NCBI GenBank assembly: GCA_020650975.1
Contig: JAIPMN010004415.1
Span: 1 to 24,007, forward strand
Reading direction: 5' to 3'
DNA: 24,007 nucleotides
DNA from: Apostichopus californicus
Lineage: Eukaryota; Echinodermata; Holothuroidea; Aspidochirotida; Stichopodidae
Part shown: in pieces, positions 1 through 10,557 of the stretch
How positions within the stretch are numbered: position 1 is the stretch's first letter
How the letters are laid out: the number at the start of each line of letters is the position of its first letter
Made by a program: the position numbers and the translations under genes
Notes under the pieces: generated by a model
Told to the model about the DNA's origin: nothing
Database searches by the model: none
Seen by the model: the letters and a program-made list of their open reading frames with translations, nothing else

Positions 1-141
1 ATGAGTAATATTGAACATTACAGAACATTGGAAATATCAATTTTAGGGGTGGAAAACCTCTATGTTATCATTTCGTGTTGGTTTACTGTGTAATTGCCCA
101 TATGCAAACCGTATTGCATTTCATGTACTATATTGCAAAGG

Positions 142-511
142 TTTGGTGAATACATACACGGTTATAAAATTTTAAGATAGTTATTACAAGAAAATGAAGT
201 TTTCTTCTGTTTCCCAGCCTATAATTGCAAAACCTTGTATATTGTCTGTTATTACTTTTATTTTGAATTTTTTTTGTAACAGCTAGTACACTTTTTTTTT
301 CAAGATTGAAAAAGCAACAAATATTGTTTGGTGATACATACACGATTATGAAATTTTAAGATATATTATTTCAAGAAAATTAAGTTTTCTTCTGTTTCCC
401 AGCCTATAATTGCAAAACCTTGTATATTGTCTGTTATTACTTTTATTTTGAATTTTTTTTGTAACAGCTAGTACACTTTTTTTTTCAAGATTGAAAAAGC
501 AACAAATATTG
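142..511. repeat. 185-bp direct tandem duplication
   Basis: Two adjacent 185-bp copies (142-326 and 327-511) both begin TTTGGTGA and end CAACAAATATTG. Roughly the last 130 bp of each are almost identical, including a T-rich block, AACAGCTAGTACAC and a run of T. The first 50 bp differ at several positions (for example TTATTACAAG against TATTATTTCAAG). The junction is exact, with no spacer. No coding potential was recognised: a short minus-strand frame across copy 1 comes from the T-rich composition. It may be a recent duplication or a two-unit satellite fragment. Confidence 0.93.
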
Positions 512-793
512 ATTGGATTTCCTGCATTTGTCCTGAGATATAACAGTCTCCTGAGGAGTTATAGATAGAGGTGATGAGAGCAGAAGCTCTTTACTCTATT
601 AGCCTATTTTTTTTCTTATTATGAATGAGGGAATTTGAGCTGACATTTTCAGATCAACAGAGATGATTCTAACGTATGGCCCACCAGGCAGAATGATTAA
701 TAACTCCCAATGTGTCTTTAAAGTGGCTGTAGGTTCTGCATTCACTCCATTTTGAAGAAATAAATTCCAGTGCCAACTGGAAGAGACAAGAAA

Positions 794-805
794 GGGGGGG
801 GGGGG
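794..805 (+). repeat. Poly(G) run, 12 nt
   Basis: Twelve consecutive G residues are followed by TCGGGTGGGGAGAGG, giving a G-rich strand able in principle to form a quadruplex. It is one of five runs of at least 10 G in the window, all on the + strand. Confidence 0.95.
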
Positions 806-1218
806 TCGGGTGGGGAGAGGAAGAAAAAAATGCATGGGTTGATTTACTATGCTGAATTCCTAAGGTGTCTTCTCACAACATGTTCACTTTGAGATATACT
901 GTGTTTAAAAGTATTCTGGTAACCTTTTAACTGCGGCTTGAACTAAGTAACAGTAAATGCCTATTTGACATAAAATTGATTAATTCATAGAATAAGTAAT
1001 TGCATGCTTGTGCTAGCCTTACCATTTCTTAAGACTACCTGGCTAGATCCAAGTGCACTTGTATAGGAGACAAGTTAGTATCGTCATTCATAAATTCCCA
1101 GACCGGTAAGTTTTTGGAATAACGACACTGATGCCCTTTAAGATGAAACACCATCCCTTAGCTATAGTAACATACAGCTTCCTGAAAATTTTCATAATTC
1201 CAGGCCTGCACAATTCCA

Positions 1219-1252
1219 CAAATTTCAAGTTTCAAGTTTAACTTGAAATTTG
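1219..1252. repeat. Perfect 13-bp inverted repeat (hairpin)
   Basis: CAAATTTCAAGTT (1219-1231) and AACTTGAAATTTG (1240-1252) are exact reverse complements around an 8-nt loop TCAAGTTT, which repeats part of the arm. The hairpin is flanked on both sides by GCCTGCA (about 1204 and 1269), so the whole could be a small insertion with flanking repeats. No gene is visible nearby. Confidence 0.85.
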
Positions 1253-2614
1253 CGAAATTCGGGGAATAGCCTGCACTTACCTAAAAAACGGCATTGCATC
1301 AAAACGGTCCTAGCTAAAAAGAAATCAACACTGGCTTTTGCCTTGGATTAATTGCAAAAGTAATAATTAATTATCTACTGGCAGAATTATGAAAGTGCCT
1401 TTTTCTCTATTGCTAAAACATGTGAAATCCACCGTCATTTAGTTTCTTGGTTATAGTTTGAGAACAGGATATCAATTCTTGCCAAGTCTGTAATAAGAGT
1501 AAGCTACTGTAGGCCACTGCTTAAAATAGCTCTTATCATTTACTGTACAATCATGCGCATATAAATTTCTCTGTGGCTACAGTATAGGCCTATATGGAAC
1601 TGACAGGTCAAGGGAAGCAAGCAATCACTTTTAATGATATTATTCAAACTTGAACCATTCTCATAATCAGGTAATTCCTTCCTCCTCCTTGCAATGGATG
1701 TTAATGTTCGTCCATGCCTGGAAGCTTTAGCTATAAGTCAATGGATCAGGTGTTCACTGGCAATTGACTTCCGATGGAGCCATTTAAACACCCAGGGGCC
1801 CTTCCATAGATTAGCTACAGTAGATGTCTTTCTGCATCGATCCAGGGGTCATTTTATGCAGTGTAGCAATAGTTTCTATAGTGAACTTTACTGATTTTGT
1901 GTTCTTCTGCTGAGCTGATATATTGAGGCCTGTCAGTATGAAGTTTGTCCACAGAATAAACTGTAAACTATTAATATTTAATAGCTGAATGGAACAGGAA
2001 ACATGTCATAGAATGTACAGGGAACCCCCCTCCCCAACCCCACCCCAACTACTTAATGGTGTTTTTTGATATATATAATACATTAGATTATAAACATTTA
2101 CTAGCTCTGGTAATTTTCTCAGGCCTTGTTTACATTAAGACCGCAAGCACACTGTTGAACCATGCCTGTGCTCCGTGTGTGAAATTTGTAATGTAAACGT
2201 ATATGTAGTACATGTATACATAATTGTGTATATTTTATAACTTGGGATATCTAAGTCATAGTTACTTACTAATGTTGAAGAAAATATGTAAATTAGCTAT
2301 ATTAGTGAAAGATTCAGGAAAAGAAGATATGCCAATGATACATCTGGACCAAATAATTGAATTAACTAATTGATTGAATTTCATTGAACAGACAGATGTA
2401 GGCTACCTTTTGGATGACTTTCTTTGGTTTTTTTCAAGAGGGGACATCAAATTATACTGATTCATCTTTCTGCAGAGTGACTATTCTGTACTATGAATGG
2501 AATAAGACATTTTTTAGTGTACATATCAATGGATAGAACGTATTTCATTTTTAACGATTTACTACATGTATATATATCGATCCTGCCCGCGACATTGTAT
2601 GAGGATTTAGTTGC

Positions 2615-2635
2615 TATATATATATATATATATAT
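2615..2635. repeat. (TA)n microsatellite
   Basis: About ten uninterrupted TA dinucleotides form a simple-sequence repeat in an AT-rich non-coding context. Confidence 0.95.
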
Positions 2636-3801
2636 GTACAGTAACAGTACTATGCATGCAATTTAGGTTGTAACATGTATCTGACATACATATACTGTGG
2701 TATCAAAGCATGATACAAAATGAAGATCTGCTAGTCGGTTTAGATTGCAATATAACTCAACAGTTTTGACATCTTTGATAGGAAAAGATTATTTAGTGGT
2801 GCTACAACAAATGTGCAAATCTTTCTTATACGTAACCAGATATGAGAGATCAAGGAAGTGTATAATGAATTTTCAGAAACATATCTGGCTGTATATGTTA
2901 AGTTGTATAGTCACAACTGTTGAGGTTCCAGAAAACTTTGCAGTTAACTCCCTGCATGCTCAAAGAAATTCTTAATTCTTCTCAAATTGTCAAATATTGT
3001 ATTTTTTTATTTGATCCAATTACTCCTCCTTAGGCTCCTTTTAAACATTTAAACTGTATCTGTACCCCAAATGTCTGCAGTAATAATATGTGGAATTAAA
3101 GATGTATATACCTATATCTGTAACTTTTGCAAGCTGAAATTTGAGGGCAATATAGTGTATGTAAGTTAGGTTATATCTGTTTATAGCATATATACATACA
3201 GTCGTCATAATCCGAGCATATGTATTGCTTCCATGCATCTACTAGGATTATATACATGCAGTTCAGTGCTTTAAAGTTATTCATAGTTCTTATATATGTA
3301 TCCTTGAAGCATGTTTTGTTCCTATGAGCTTTAGTTCCTCGTCCAATGAACTTATAAAAGAAACCCTTTTGCTTTCAGGGATGGGGAGAACTTAGACAAT
3401 ATACCCTGGGAGTCAGCTTAGGGATCAACAAAAATGGCTGTTTCAATAAATGATTCATGTCCTCTTTAAACTTTAAGAGCTTTCTGTCAAAGCAAAATCC
3501 TTTACAGCTTTGAAACAAAATTAAAGCATCCATAAGTCATGTCAGCAGTATATAACTTGCTTCCATCCTCTTGCAAGCTGTGGTTTTTAGTATGCAAGTG
3601 TTTCATTTCTGTGGGTATTTTTTCAAATAGGTCTATTCATACAGCCAGTAAGCTGTGCACAATGATGCTGGTTCTTTGAATGGGGGCTTTGGGACAGGAA
3701 AGAGGGAATTGGAAACCACAAAAAATATCTAAGTTCAGGTTACATGTGGATATATTTTAAAATTGGACAAATTCAGTGAGATAAAATTATGAGAGAGGGG
3801 C

Positions 3802-3811
3802 GGGGGGGGGG
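3802..3811 (+). repeat. Poly(G) run, 10 nt
   Basis: Ten consecutive G residues sit inside a purine-rich context (GAGAGAGGGGC before, GAGTAGGGTTG after). Confidence 0.93.
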
Positions 3812-4559
3812 AGTAGGGTTGTGGATCAATCCTTTACCCTTAAAGGTCCAGCAGTTATGTAGTACAATATTAGGAAATATTAGGAATAACTTAAAGTAGC
3901 TTTCAAATTGACAAGTTTCATTTGATTATGTACAGCTACGGTCCATTGATATCAAAAGGTTTATTCCATATACCTACACAGTATATCACAAGCTCAAAAC
4001 ATTATTATAGCCAAGAAACTAGCAAAAACCAGTTTGAAGTTAGAATCTGCATAAACATGAACAGTGTGGGATAATGCATATGTGTCACAAAACTGTCTGA
4101 GCTACAAGTTTTGACAGACTTCCTTAGAACCGTCCATGATAATAATCTCTTAGATATGGCTTTCAGCCTATCGAATGGTCAAAATATTGCAAGCTAATAT
4201 TTGAATATGCAAACATTATCTTAATTGCAAACATGTTAACAGTTAAATATCAATGAAATATGGTTCTGATGTCCCACACAGTTCACCTCTTGGTGGCTGT
4301 AATAGCTTTCTTTTCCTGTTGACCTTTTGACCTGTCTGCGATCACTTCTAAAATCTGTTTCTTCTCTGCATGGTTTGAACACCTGCTTCCTCAGGGAAAC
4401 AGACAGTGACCATTACATATAACTGCTTTAACCCTAAGAATAGTTTGCTGTGTAAGCAATGAATTTCTGTAACAACTTTATAAAAATTGGTTCCCGAAAA
4501 GGGAAACCTATGGAGTCACTATATACCGACCTTGTGATCAAAATTGTGAGGGGGAACCA

Positions 4560-4621
4560 TGGATTGCAAAAGTCAGCAATGACTATAACGTGGATTGCAA
4601 AATCGGTACTTACTATCACGG
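4560..4621. repeat. 31-bp imperfect tandem duplication
   Basis: Copies at 4560-4590 and 4591-4621 share TGGATTGCAAAA and a similar end (GACTATAACG against TACTATCACG). Frames are open on both strands here, probably because the duplicated unit lacks stops rather than because it is coding. Confidence 0.7.
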
Positions 4622-6564
4622 TTAGGTTTCTCCAAGCACAGCAACATACAGAAATGCTGTACTCAAAGCCGAAGCAGTTTCGGTACAAATCCTTTGGCGA
4701 GAAACTGCAGACCGTTATCTGCCAATGAATCAGGTCACACATATGGTGTCTACGCATGCTAAGTTCTTCAATACCCCCCTCATTTCCTTTTTAGGAAACA
4801 TTTCATACTGTAGTTTTGATTTACTCAACTCTTAGCATCCAGCTGGTACTCATGCATGCATACAATATTTGGGGACTCAATAACTTTGTGTATTGGCTTA
4901 ACTAATTAATAACATTATAATTAGGCCAATTCAGTGGTTGTACTGACTATCTCAAAATATTTTTTAAAATATTGCACTACCGTACTGAAATCAATTATGT
5001 TTAACATGGCTTAGTTCCTCAGAACAAATCATTTCTGTAAACTGCAAATTTAGCAGCAATTAAGCTAATGATTTTCCAATGTAGCTATGTTTCTTCAACT
5101 TTATGCTACAGATATATATGCAAATAAGCATATGCATATTAGCAGACTAGCTTCCAAATGGCATAAAATTTTAAATTGTCTTTATTCCCATTTTAACTAT
5201 TTCATATGATTTGTATATCTATCATAATTTTGTGTATATTTCAACTAGAGGTAGACTTTACATTACAAATGGGTGAATACGACACTGATCATTTGGTGTC
5301 TGTCTGGTTCTAATAATATTGACCTATCCAGAACAACAAGACATTTTGTCCTCGGGCGGATGTAAGATAACATCGTTACCGTGGCATTGATGACTCTTTA
5401 ATTCCTTTGAGTTGTTTTACCTCCAGGGGCATCTGATGTTTAATTGAATCATTTGATCTTGTGAAACTCTTGTACTCTTTTTGGGATGCTGTTGAATACC
5501 TAGGTTTGGGTTTAATGAGATATATGATACATCACAACTACATGATTAGCTCAAATGACGGGTGAATCCGTATCAACAATCAGGTTCACATTGACTGTGG
5601 GGTATATTCATGTAAAGATTGGATCTGATAAATTCTGTACTGATTCTTTAGAAGGTTTATGCTAGGTAGTGGTGGTCATGCACCTTTGTGGCTGCATTGA
5701 TTTACTTTCCTTCTCGCTTACATGTCCCCCCAAAACCTTAGGGCTCTCACTCAACTGTGTTTAGAGTGAATTGGTAACCTTGGTAACACTGTATGCTCTC
5801 TGTGATTGGTCACTTCTATTTGAAGCCCCAGTTTCTTCTCATTAGAAACAACCCAAACTGCCTTAAGACATGTTTTACAAATAAAATACTGATAAAAATG
5901 CTGAGTTCTATGCTGTTTCTTTATAAGGTTTATGACAGATGATTGGTGTAAAGTTTGTAGCTCTGAATTGTTACAGTTTCTATTTTTAACATGAAAATAG
6001 CACAAAAAAATGTGTCCTACTTAGGGAACGTATGGGACAGAGATCAGCCCATCAACTTACATCCCTTCCCCAACTTGCAACAATTAACTTAATTGGCTCC
6101 CTTACTTAATTCAGATTAAAAACTCTCCCCGAGCTCTATATCCCATCTCCATACCGCTGCTTCCCAGCTCTGCCCCTTCTTAATCTTAAATTTCCATCCA
6201 TGGGTACATGTCTCCTAATCCCTGTTTCCTAATTAATCCCATCTCTCTATAGGTCACAGCTGAAATTGTTATACTTACTAATATATTCTTAAACAAACTC
6301 TCTAGTGCTCTTTGTTGTTATTTCAATAGGTGGAATCATCCCTATAATATAGTATGTGTCTGACTACTACAACAGCAGCATGCATGAGCCTGACATTTCA
6401 AATAACTCTAGGATTTCCATACCATGTGAAGCAATTAGTCTCATTAGTCCCTGATTTGCCCTGTTTTGCCTTCAGTAATTTGTTGCTCTAAATTTATTCT
6501 GGAGCTAATTCACACGCAGAGTATGACTACCAGTTAAATTAATAACGGTCTGTGAAGGTGAGAT

Positions 6565-6573
6565 TATATAAAG
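6565..6573 (+). promoter_or_regulatory. Candidate TATA box
   Basis: TATATAAAG lies about 150 bp upstream of a perfect 5' splice site. An initiation site about 25-30 bp downstream would fall near 6590-6597. TATA-like strings are common in AT-rich DNA, so the case rests only on the spacing to the donor. Confidence 0.3.
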
Positions 6574-6589
6574 TAAAGTATTAACAGTC

Positions 6590-6721
6590 GTGGCCAGCTT
6601 GATTCGGAAACTGTAAGTGGCACAGCTGTGGTACAATTCTGGCAAGTAAGCATTGCCTGCTCTAGGGACCTCTAGACTGTACCTTAATTCAGGTTAAATT
6701 CACAAAGTTTATAACTCTCAG
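6590..6721 (+). other. Candidate non-coding first exon ending in a perfect splice donor
   Basis: The 3' end is defined by CTCAG|GTAAGTGG (intron begins at 6722), a complete match to the animal 5' splice-site consensus. The 5' end is only estimated from the TATA box. The roughly 132-nt segment contains no ATG, so it could only be 5' untranslated. It is slightly richer in GC and less repetitive than its surroundings. If real, it may belong to the same + strand gene as the exons at 8175 and 18463, but the coding start would have to lie in an exon I did not find. It could equally be a chance donor. Confidence 0.3.
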
Positions 6722-7142
6722 GTAAGTGGTATTGTTTTTAATCATTTTACATTCGAGCAAGAGTTGTCTAGCATTGTAATTTCATGATATTTAACAAATA
6801 TGTTTACAAGCATGTACAATTGCTTTCATTATGTATACTTGTGTTATCATTGACGTTTGACTGTTGTGCTGGTCATTGTAAAGAGAGACGTCCATGCTGA
6901 GTTTCCCTGTGATTTTAGTATGATCATGTGTTTATTTGGTAATGCATGTATCTTGAAGAACTTTATATAACTTACTACGTTGTCAGTGTTGTGTATACTT
7001 AGTTTTGCAGCAGAATAATTCTCGTAATGCTAATTAATAATGCAATAATTTTGATTTTTCCGTTACACCACTGAAGCTGTGATTTATTGCTCAAGGCTGC
7101 AATGTGTGGTAATATGGAGTGACCATTCAGACCTCCAAGATT

Positions 7143-7211
7143 TCTGGGGACAATCGGTGGATTTTATGGGCCGTCCCCAGATTAATAGTGTCCTTGGAAA
7201 TTGTCCCCAGA
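7143..7211. repeat. 12-bp inverted repeat with an extra copy in the loop
   Basis: TCTGGGGACAAT (7143-7154) and ATTGTCCCCAGA (7200-7211) are exact reverse complements separated by 45 nt. A partial third copy, GTCCCCAGATTA, lies in the loop near 7173-7184. A hairpin-forming repeat or a small inverted-repeat element is possible. No coding sequence is nearby. Confidence 0.7.
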
Positions 7212-7715
7212 TATCAGATGTCACTATAATTATTCCCAAATTTTTAAAATAGCCCAGGATAATGTTACTTTGGAAGCAAAATATGCCTTTTTAGAGAATT
7301 ACAGAAACATGGGCATTTGACTAAATTGTTCTTGGAACAGCACCAGCCATTAAACATTGTGATCTCCAAATCCCACCCGTCCCCTTACAACTTATATATA
7401 GTGTAGATACTACCCCTTGATGTCAACATGGAGGTCAACAAGGATGTCTTAATTTTGTCCCTGGCACTTCTGAAAAAAAAATATGGTCACTTTTAATATG
7501 GTAACAATGTAATTTAAACATGATCTGTTGCATTAACTTTGGTGAATTATTCAATTGAAATATCCAATTGGGCTAAACAGAAAATATGTTTATCTTTACT
7601 GTACATTTTGTTCATTGTAACTTTACCCACAATTTAAGTACATAATATATGTTGCAGTTTTAAGTTTGTAATGGTGTTTGCCGTGTGCAGGTGTATGGGC
7701 TTAGTTAGGAGAGTG

Positions 7716-7976
7716 CCATCAATCAGTCTGCACATGTATCTACAGTATTCTGGTGAGAAATGCTGATCGACTGATTCCATCAGTCAGTCTGAGCATCAGA
7801 TCTCTGATTCCATCAGTCAGTCTGATTTTTAACTGGATGCACCATCTATTATCAAAAATTGGCAAGTCTAAAATAATTAAAGATTTATAAATGGGATTGT
7901 TAAGTGGGATTAACAGCAACATTGTTACTAATTTAGTTGACAAACGTCCAGTTTGCCAATTATATCAGTCAGTCTG
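7716..7976. repeat. Dispersed ATCAGTCAGTCTG motif, four copies
   Basis: CCATCAATCAGTCTG (7716-7730), CCATCAGTCAGTCTG (7777-7791 and 7810-7824) and TATCAGTCAGTCTG (7963-7976) recur within 260 bp. The two central copies lie in a 33-bp tandem duplication that also includes CTGATTCCATCAG. This looks like a decayed minisatellite; function is unknown. Confidence 0.75.
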
Positions 7977-7986
7977 CATATACGTG

Positions 7987-8068
7987 AGGGGGGATGGGGG
8001 GAGGGGGAGAGTGAGGGAGGGTAGGTAGGGGAGGAAAGGGAGGGAGAGTAGGGGAGGAAAGGGGAGAC
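7987..8068 (+). repeat. Purine-only G-rich tract
   Basis: About 80 nt of almost pure G/A (a few T) contain many runs of three to six G and an internal duplication around GAGTAGGGGAGGAAAGGG. It ends about 107 nt before the candidate exon at 8175. The sequence could fold as G-quadruplexes or triplex DNA. Its placement before an exon may be incidental, since G-rich tracts recur in the window. Confidence 0.85.
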
Positions 8069-8174
8069 TTGTTTGTAAATGGGAAAATAGCATGTATCAC
8101 AATTGTTAGTGCAGTGATGCAGCTAGTTTATGTTCTTCAGGAATCATTCTAATTATTGTGTTTATTTACCACAG

Positions 8175-8336
8175 ATTACAGAAGTGATACCATTTGCAGC
8201 CAGTGTTTAAAGGACGTTTCCTGGACTGCACAGAGGTGTAATATCTGTGATGCGGAACATGATGTCATAATACAGGAAAATAAATTAGAATGCGTCGTCC
8301 CTAAAACGTCAGCTATGGAAGCCACTTCAAGAAAAG
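8175..8336 (+). CDS. Candidate internal exon, Cys-rich extracellular-type module
   Basis: A 162-nt segment is bounded by a good acceptor (TTTATTTACCACAG|AT) and a donor (AGAAAAG|GTTTGT). Read in phase 1 it is fully open and encodes 54 residues, and both flanking introns are phase 1, the class typical of shuffled extracellular modules. The peptide has five cysteines in the pattern C-x2-C-x10-C-x2-C-x14-C (exon residues 8, 11, 22, 25, 40), then a Ser/Thr-rich tail ending EATSRK. The spacing loosely recalls furin-like or growth-factor-receptor Cys-rich repeats, but CxxC pairs could also bind zinc; I assign no family. Its last partial codon (G) would join the AG of the exon at 18463 to give Glu, continuing the frame. 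An odd cysteine count suggests a partner cysteine in another exon. It could be a chance open segment, but the matching phases raise its credibility. Confidence 0.42.
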
Positions 8337-8380
8337 GTTTGTAAATTTAGAATTAACTATATCTTTGCATCACTTCTTTA

Positions 8381-8423
8381 AAATTAAAGTATTAAAAAAA
8401 AAAAAAAAAAAAAATTAAAGTAT
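8381..8423. repeat. Poly(A) run flanked by a 12-bp direct repeat
   Basis: AAATTAAAGTAT occurs at 8381-8392 and 8412-8423, enclosing a 21-nt A run (8394-8414). This resembles a target-site duplication around a minimal retroposed poly(A) insert, though replication slippage would give the same result. Confidence 0.8.
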
Positions 8424-8433
8424 GAATCTAAGA

Positions 8434-8530
8434 GACCGACTTTGGTCAGCTTGCGGCTTTGATAAGCCAATGATTGCTTCTTCGCGAGTTCCTGCTTGCA
8501 GGAGGATCTAAGATACATACATACATACTT
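8434..8530 (+). mobile_element. Retroelement 3'-tail candidate: three hairpins plus (ATAC)n
   Basis: Three perfect small hairpins follow one another: GACC-GACTTT-GGTC (8434-8447), GGCTT-TGAT-AAGCC (8455-8468) and TCCTGC-TT-GCAGGA (8490-8503). They lead into a short ATAC repeat (about 8512-8530). Non-LTR retrotransposons and their SINE partners commonly end in a structured tail followed by a short tandem repeat. The segment is also richer in CpG than its surroundings (TTGCGG, TTCGCGAG). No reverse-transcriptase domain is recognisable around it, so it would be a 5'-truncated copy or SINE. Family not assigned. Confidence 0.4.
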
Positions 8531-10554
8531 CTCCTTTACCTGTCTTCTCACACCAACTGCACTACTATTCTACCTCTTCCAGAAGGATCTAGAATTAAAC
8601 TTTTAGCATCGCTCCTGACAGTTGCCAGCTGGCCACTTCCACTCTATACTGCTGCCTTTTGTTTCCATAGAAAACAAAACTGTTTGGTTTTCTATTATAT
8701 AATTTTTCCATGGTGCCTCCTCATTAATATAAACATTGAGAGTAGTTAATGTTAATTTAACAATCGTTCTCTCTTTGGTACACCATTTTGGAGGTTCTTC
8801 TTGATAGGAAACTCTGCCAATAGGTTGGATCTACAACTTCTGAGATGTTACTCGTTGTCAACCATATGCAAGTGTCAACCCTTTCTCCATCTGTTCCAGC
8901 GTAGAGTGATTAAAATCACTATTCTTTCTTCAAAACTGTTTCAAATTAATCATCTTTTAAACTCTTTTGTCTCTCCTAATGTTACAGTTCACTGACACTT
9001 CATGTATTTCTGTATCCTGGGATACTTCAAGGTTCTTCTTTCCTGGATTATTCATAAAATAACCCAAACCGAGCTCTAGTCTGTTTCTTCATCAGTATTT
9101 AGTTCTGTTTGAGACTATTTTCAGTTAAAATGTCGGACAATGTAACAATTAACAAGACACAATGCTGTCTAAATGCTTTAGTACCGATCCATGGAATGAA
9201 TCTAATTTGGTACTAATTACCATACGTTATGCCCTATCATCTGACGGAGGTTTTACATCACTGCTGAAGAAATCAACAGCTAACCGTACGTAATCACGTC
9301 GGGGAAAAATCAATACATGGTTTCTGTATTTCTTATTAACCTCATTTTCTCTGTCTATAGATTGAGGTAAATGAAAGATCCTCAGTATAATGAGACGAAG
9401 CTAGAGCATGGCAGTAGGGCAGGTGGCAGATGGTGGCGTCTCGATTAAAAATGAGAATAACACAGTTGGGAGCATCGCTTGATAATGTACTTCTTATTAA
9501 ACTTTAAGAAGCCATGTAGACCTGGATCTTAATGCTATGCTTGTTCATTTACCCGTCTCTGAGCAACGATATGCACACTTGTACCAGCATGTCTATAGCG
9601 TGACCCCATAACCCAGTGCGTGAGCAATTGTGGTCTGAATTTCTTGTTATCGATGTTATTTCCTTGTCTATACAGTCACTCATCGATAGACCTACTCTCT
9701 AATGAGGCGAACATGTGTGTTAACAAATATCAGACAATTTAATGTAGTACTTATTGTCTTAGATTTGAACTAGGAAAAACAAAGTTTAATATTATATTAT
9801 TGTATTAATCAAAACCTTAAACTTACATCTTTATCATATCTTGTTTTCGTTGTAAAAACAAATAAATGAATTTATGAAGGGGAAATTTTCTAATGCACTT
9901 AATACAGTTGTGACTGGTATTTACAGTAATAACAGGTTTACATTAATTAGTAAAAGGTCCTTTATTACAATATAAGCATGCAAACATATTTATATTTTCC
10001 ACAAAAAGGATGAACTATGTCTGTTAGTTTGTGAAATAAATTAATGCCTAGCTCTCACTCTGCTGTGTCTAGAGCACTCGCTTACCTTAACACCGCGCTC
10101 TACAGGTGACTGCAAGCCCATTTCGGTCTACCGCCATCCTTTTCATTCTACCGTCGAAGTTTCCTAATTCTCTAAAAGCTCCTTAAAGTGTAGACAATTC
10201 CATATCCCCACCCCCTCCCCCTCGTTCCCCAATTGTGCCATCTCTATTCAGCAGTAATTTTTGATTAAATATAAATTTTATGAACCTGTATTAATGATAG
10301 CATTGCTCTTCTCTATACTGGTAATATTTACAGTGCCATAGCATGGCAACCATATTGTGCAACTTCTGTGCAATTTCCTGGCTATGTAAAGTATTATAAT
10401 TAGCCATTGTATGATACCAACTGCTGCCATGCTGTAGCCATGTTGTAACTTCATACAGAATGTACCTTTAAAGCATGCAGAGCTGTTATCAGATAAAATT
10501 AAAATTCTCAAAAAAAGGAATTCCTACTTAACAGGGCAAATTTGTTAGGATACC
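8531..10554. other. Intronic or intergenic stretch with no supported gene
   Basis: No exon could be supported. Two pyrimidine-rich acceptor-like sites (ending near 9360 and 9680) lie in what looks like an old, diverged duplication (about 9305-9405 and 9618-9715, sharing TTTCTTRTTA, TTGTCTATA and AATGAGRCGAA). All three frames after each site close quickly. A CpG-rich patch with GCACTCGCTTACC and CCGCGCTCTACAG (about 10075-10150) is unlike the AT-rich background; I do not recognise it. Confidence 0.5.
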
Positions 10555-10557
10555 TTT

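Larger units (their letters stand above)
512..3340. other. AT-rich non-coding stretch without a recognisable gene
   Basis: I see no supported gene. The stretch holds a 12-nt G run, a 13-bp-arm hairpin and a TA microsatellite (listed separately), and a C-rich tract near 2025-2046. An open frame at 1694-1894 starts with MDVNVR but shows no domain, splice signals or compositional shift, and I treat it as chance. Confidence 0.6.
3341..6560. other. AT-rich non-coding stretch; no supported gene
   Basis: No exon could be supported. It holds a G10 run at 3802-3811, a 31-bp duplication at 4560-4621, an ATGCAAAT octamer at 5118-5125 (likely chance) and C/T-rich sequence near 6055-6250. Frames open on both strands around 4434-4757 and 5751-6005 encode no recognisable domain. 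A pyrimidine-AG at 3379 followed by a 13-codon frame and AATAAA near 3444 mimics a tiny terminal exon, but is too weak to call. Confidence 0.55.
6723..8174 (+). other. Presumed intron or upstream sequence
   Basis: No coding segment could be supported. It contains an inverted repeat of CTGGGGACAAT, four copies of an ATCA(G/A)TCAGTCTG motif and a purine-rich G tract directly before the Cys-rich exon, all listed separately. Confidence 0.5.

Noticed and set aside
1694..1894. Frame starting MDVNVR, resembling a short string found next to Notch ankyrin repeats
   Set aside because: Only six residues match; the following sequence does not continue any ankyrin-like pattern and there are no splice signals.
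3369..3448. Acceptor-like CTTTTGCTTTCAG, 13-codon frame, stop and AATAAA, resembling a mini terminal exon
   Set aside because: Each element is common by chance in AT-rich DNA and no partner exon was found.
4434..4757. Overlapping open frames on both strands
   Set aside because: Opposite frames over a 31-bp duplication without stops; no recognisable domain and no splice context.
5751..6005. 84-codon minus-strand frame with a CxxC
   Set aside because: Background base composition, no splice sites or similarity recognised; consistent with chance.
9340..9366. Strong acceptor TTTTCTCTGTCTATAG followed by ATTGAG|GTAAAT, a possible 6-nt microexon
   Set aside because: No phase consistent with neighbours, and the site lies in a diverged duplication; too little sequence to support.
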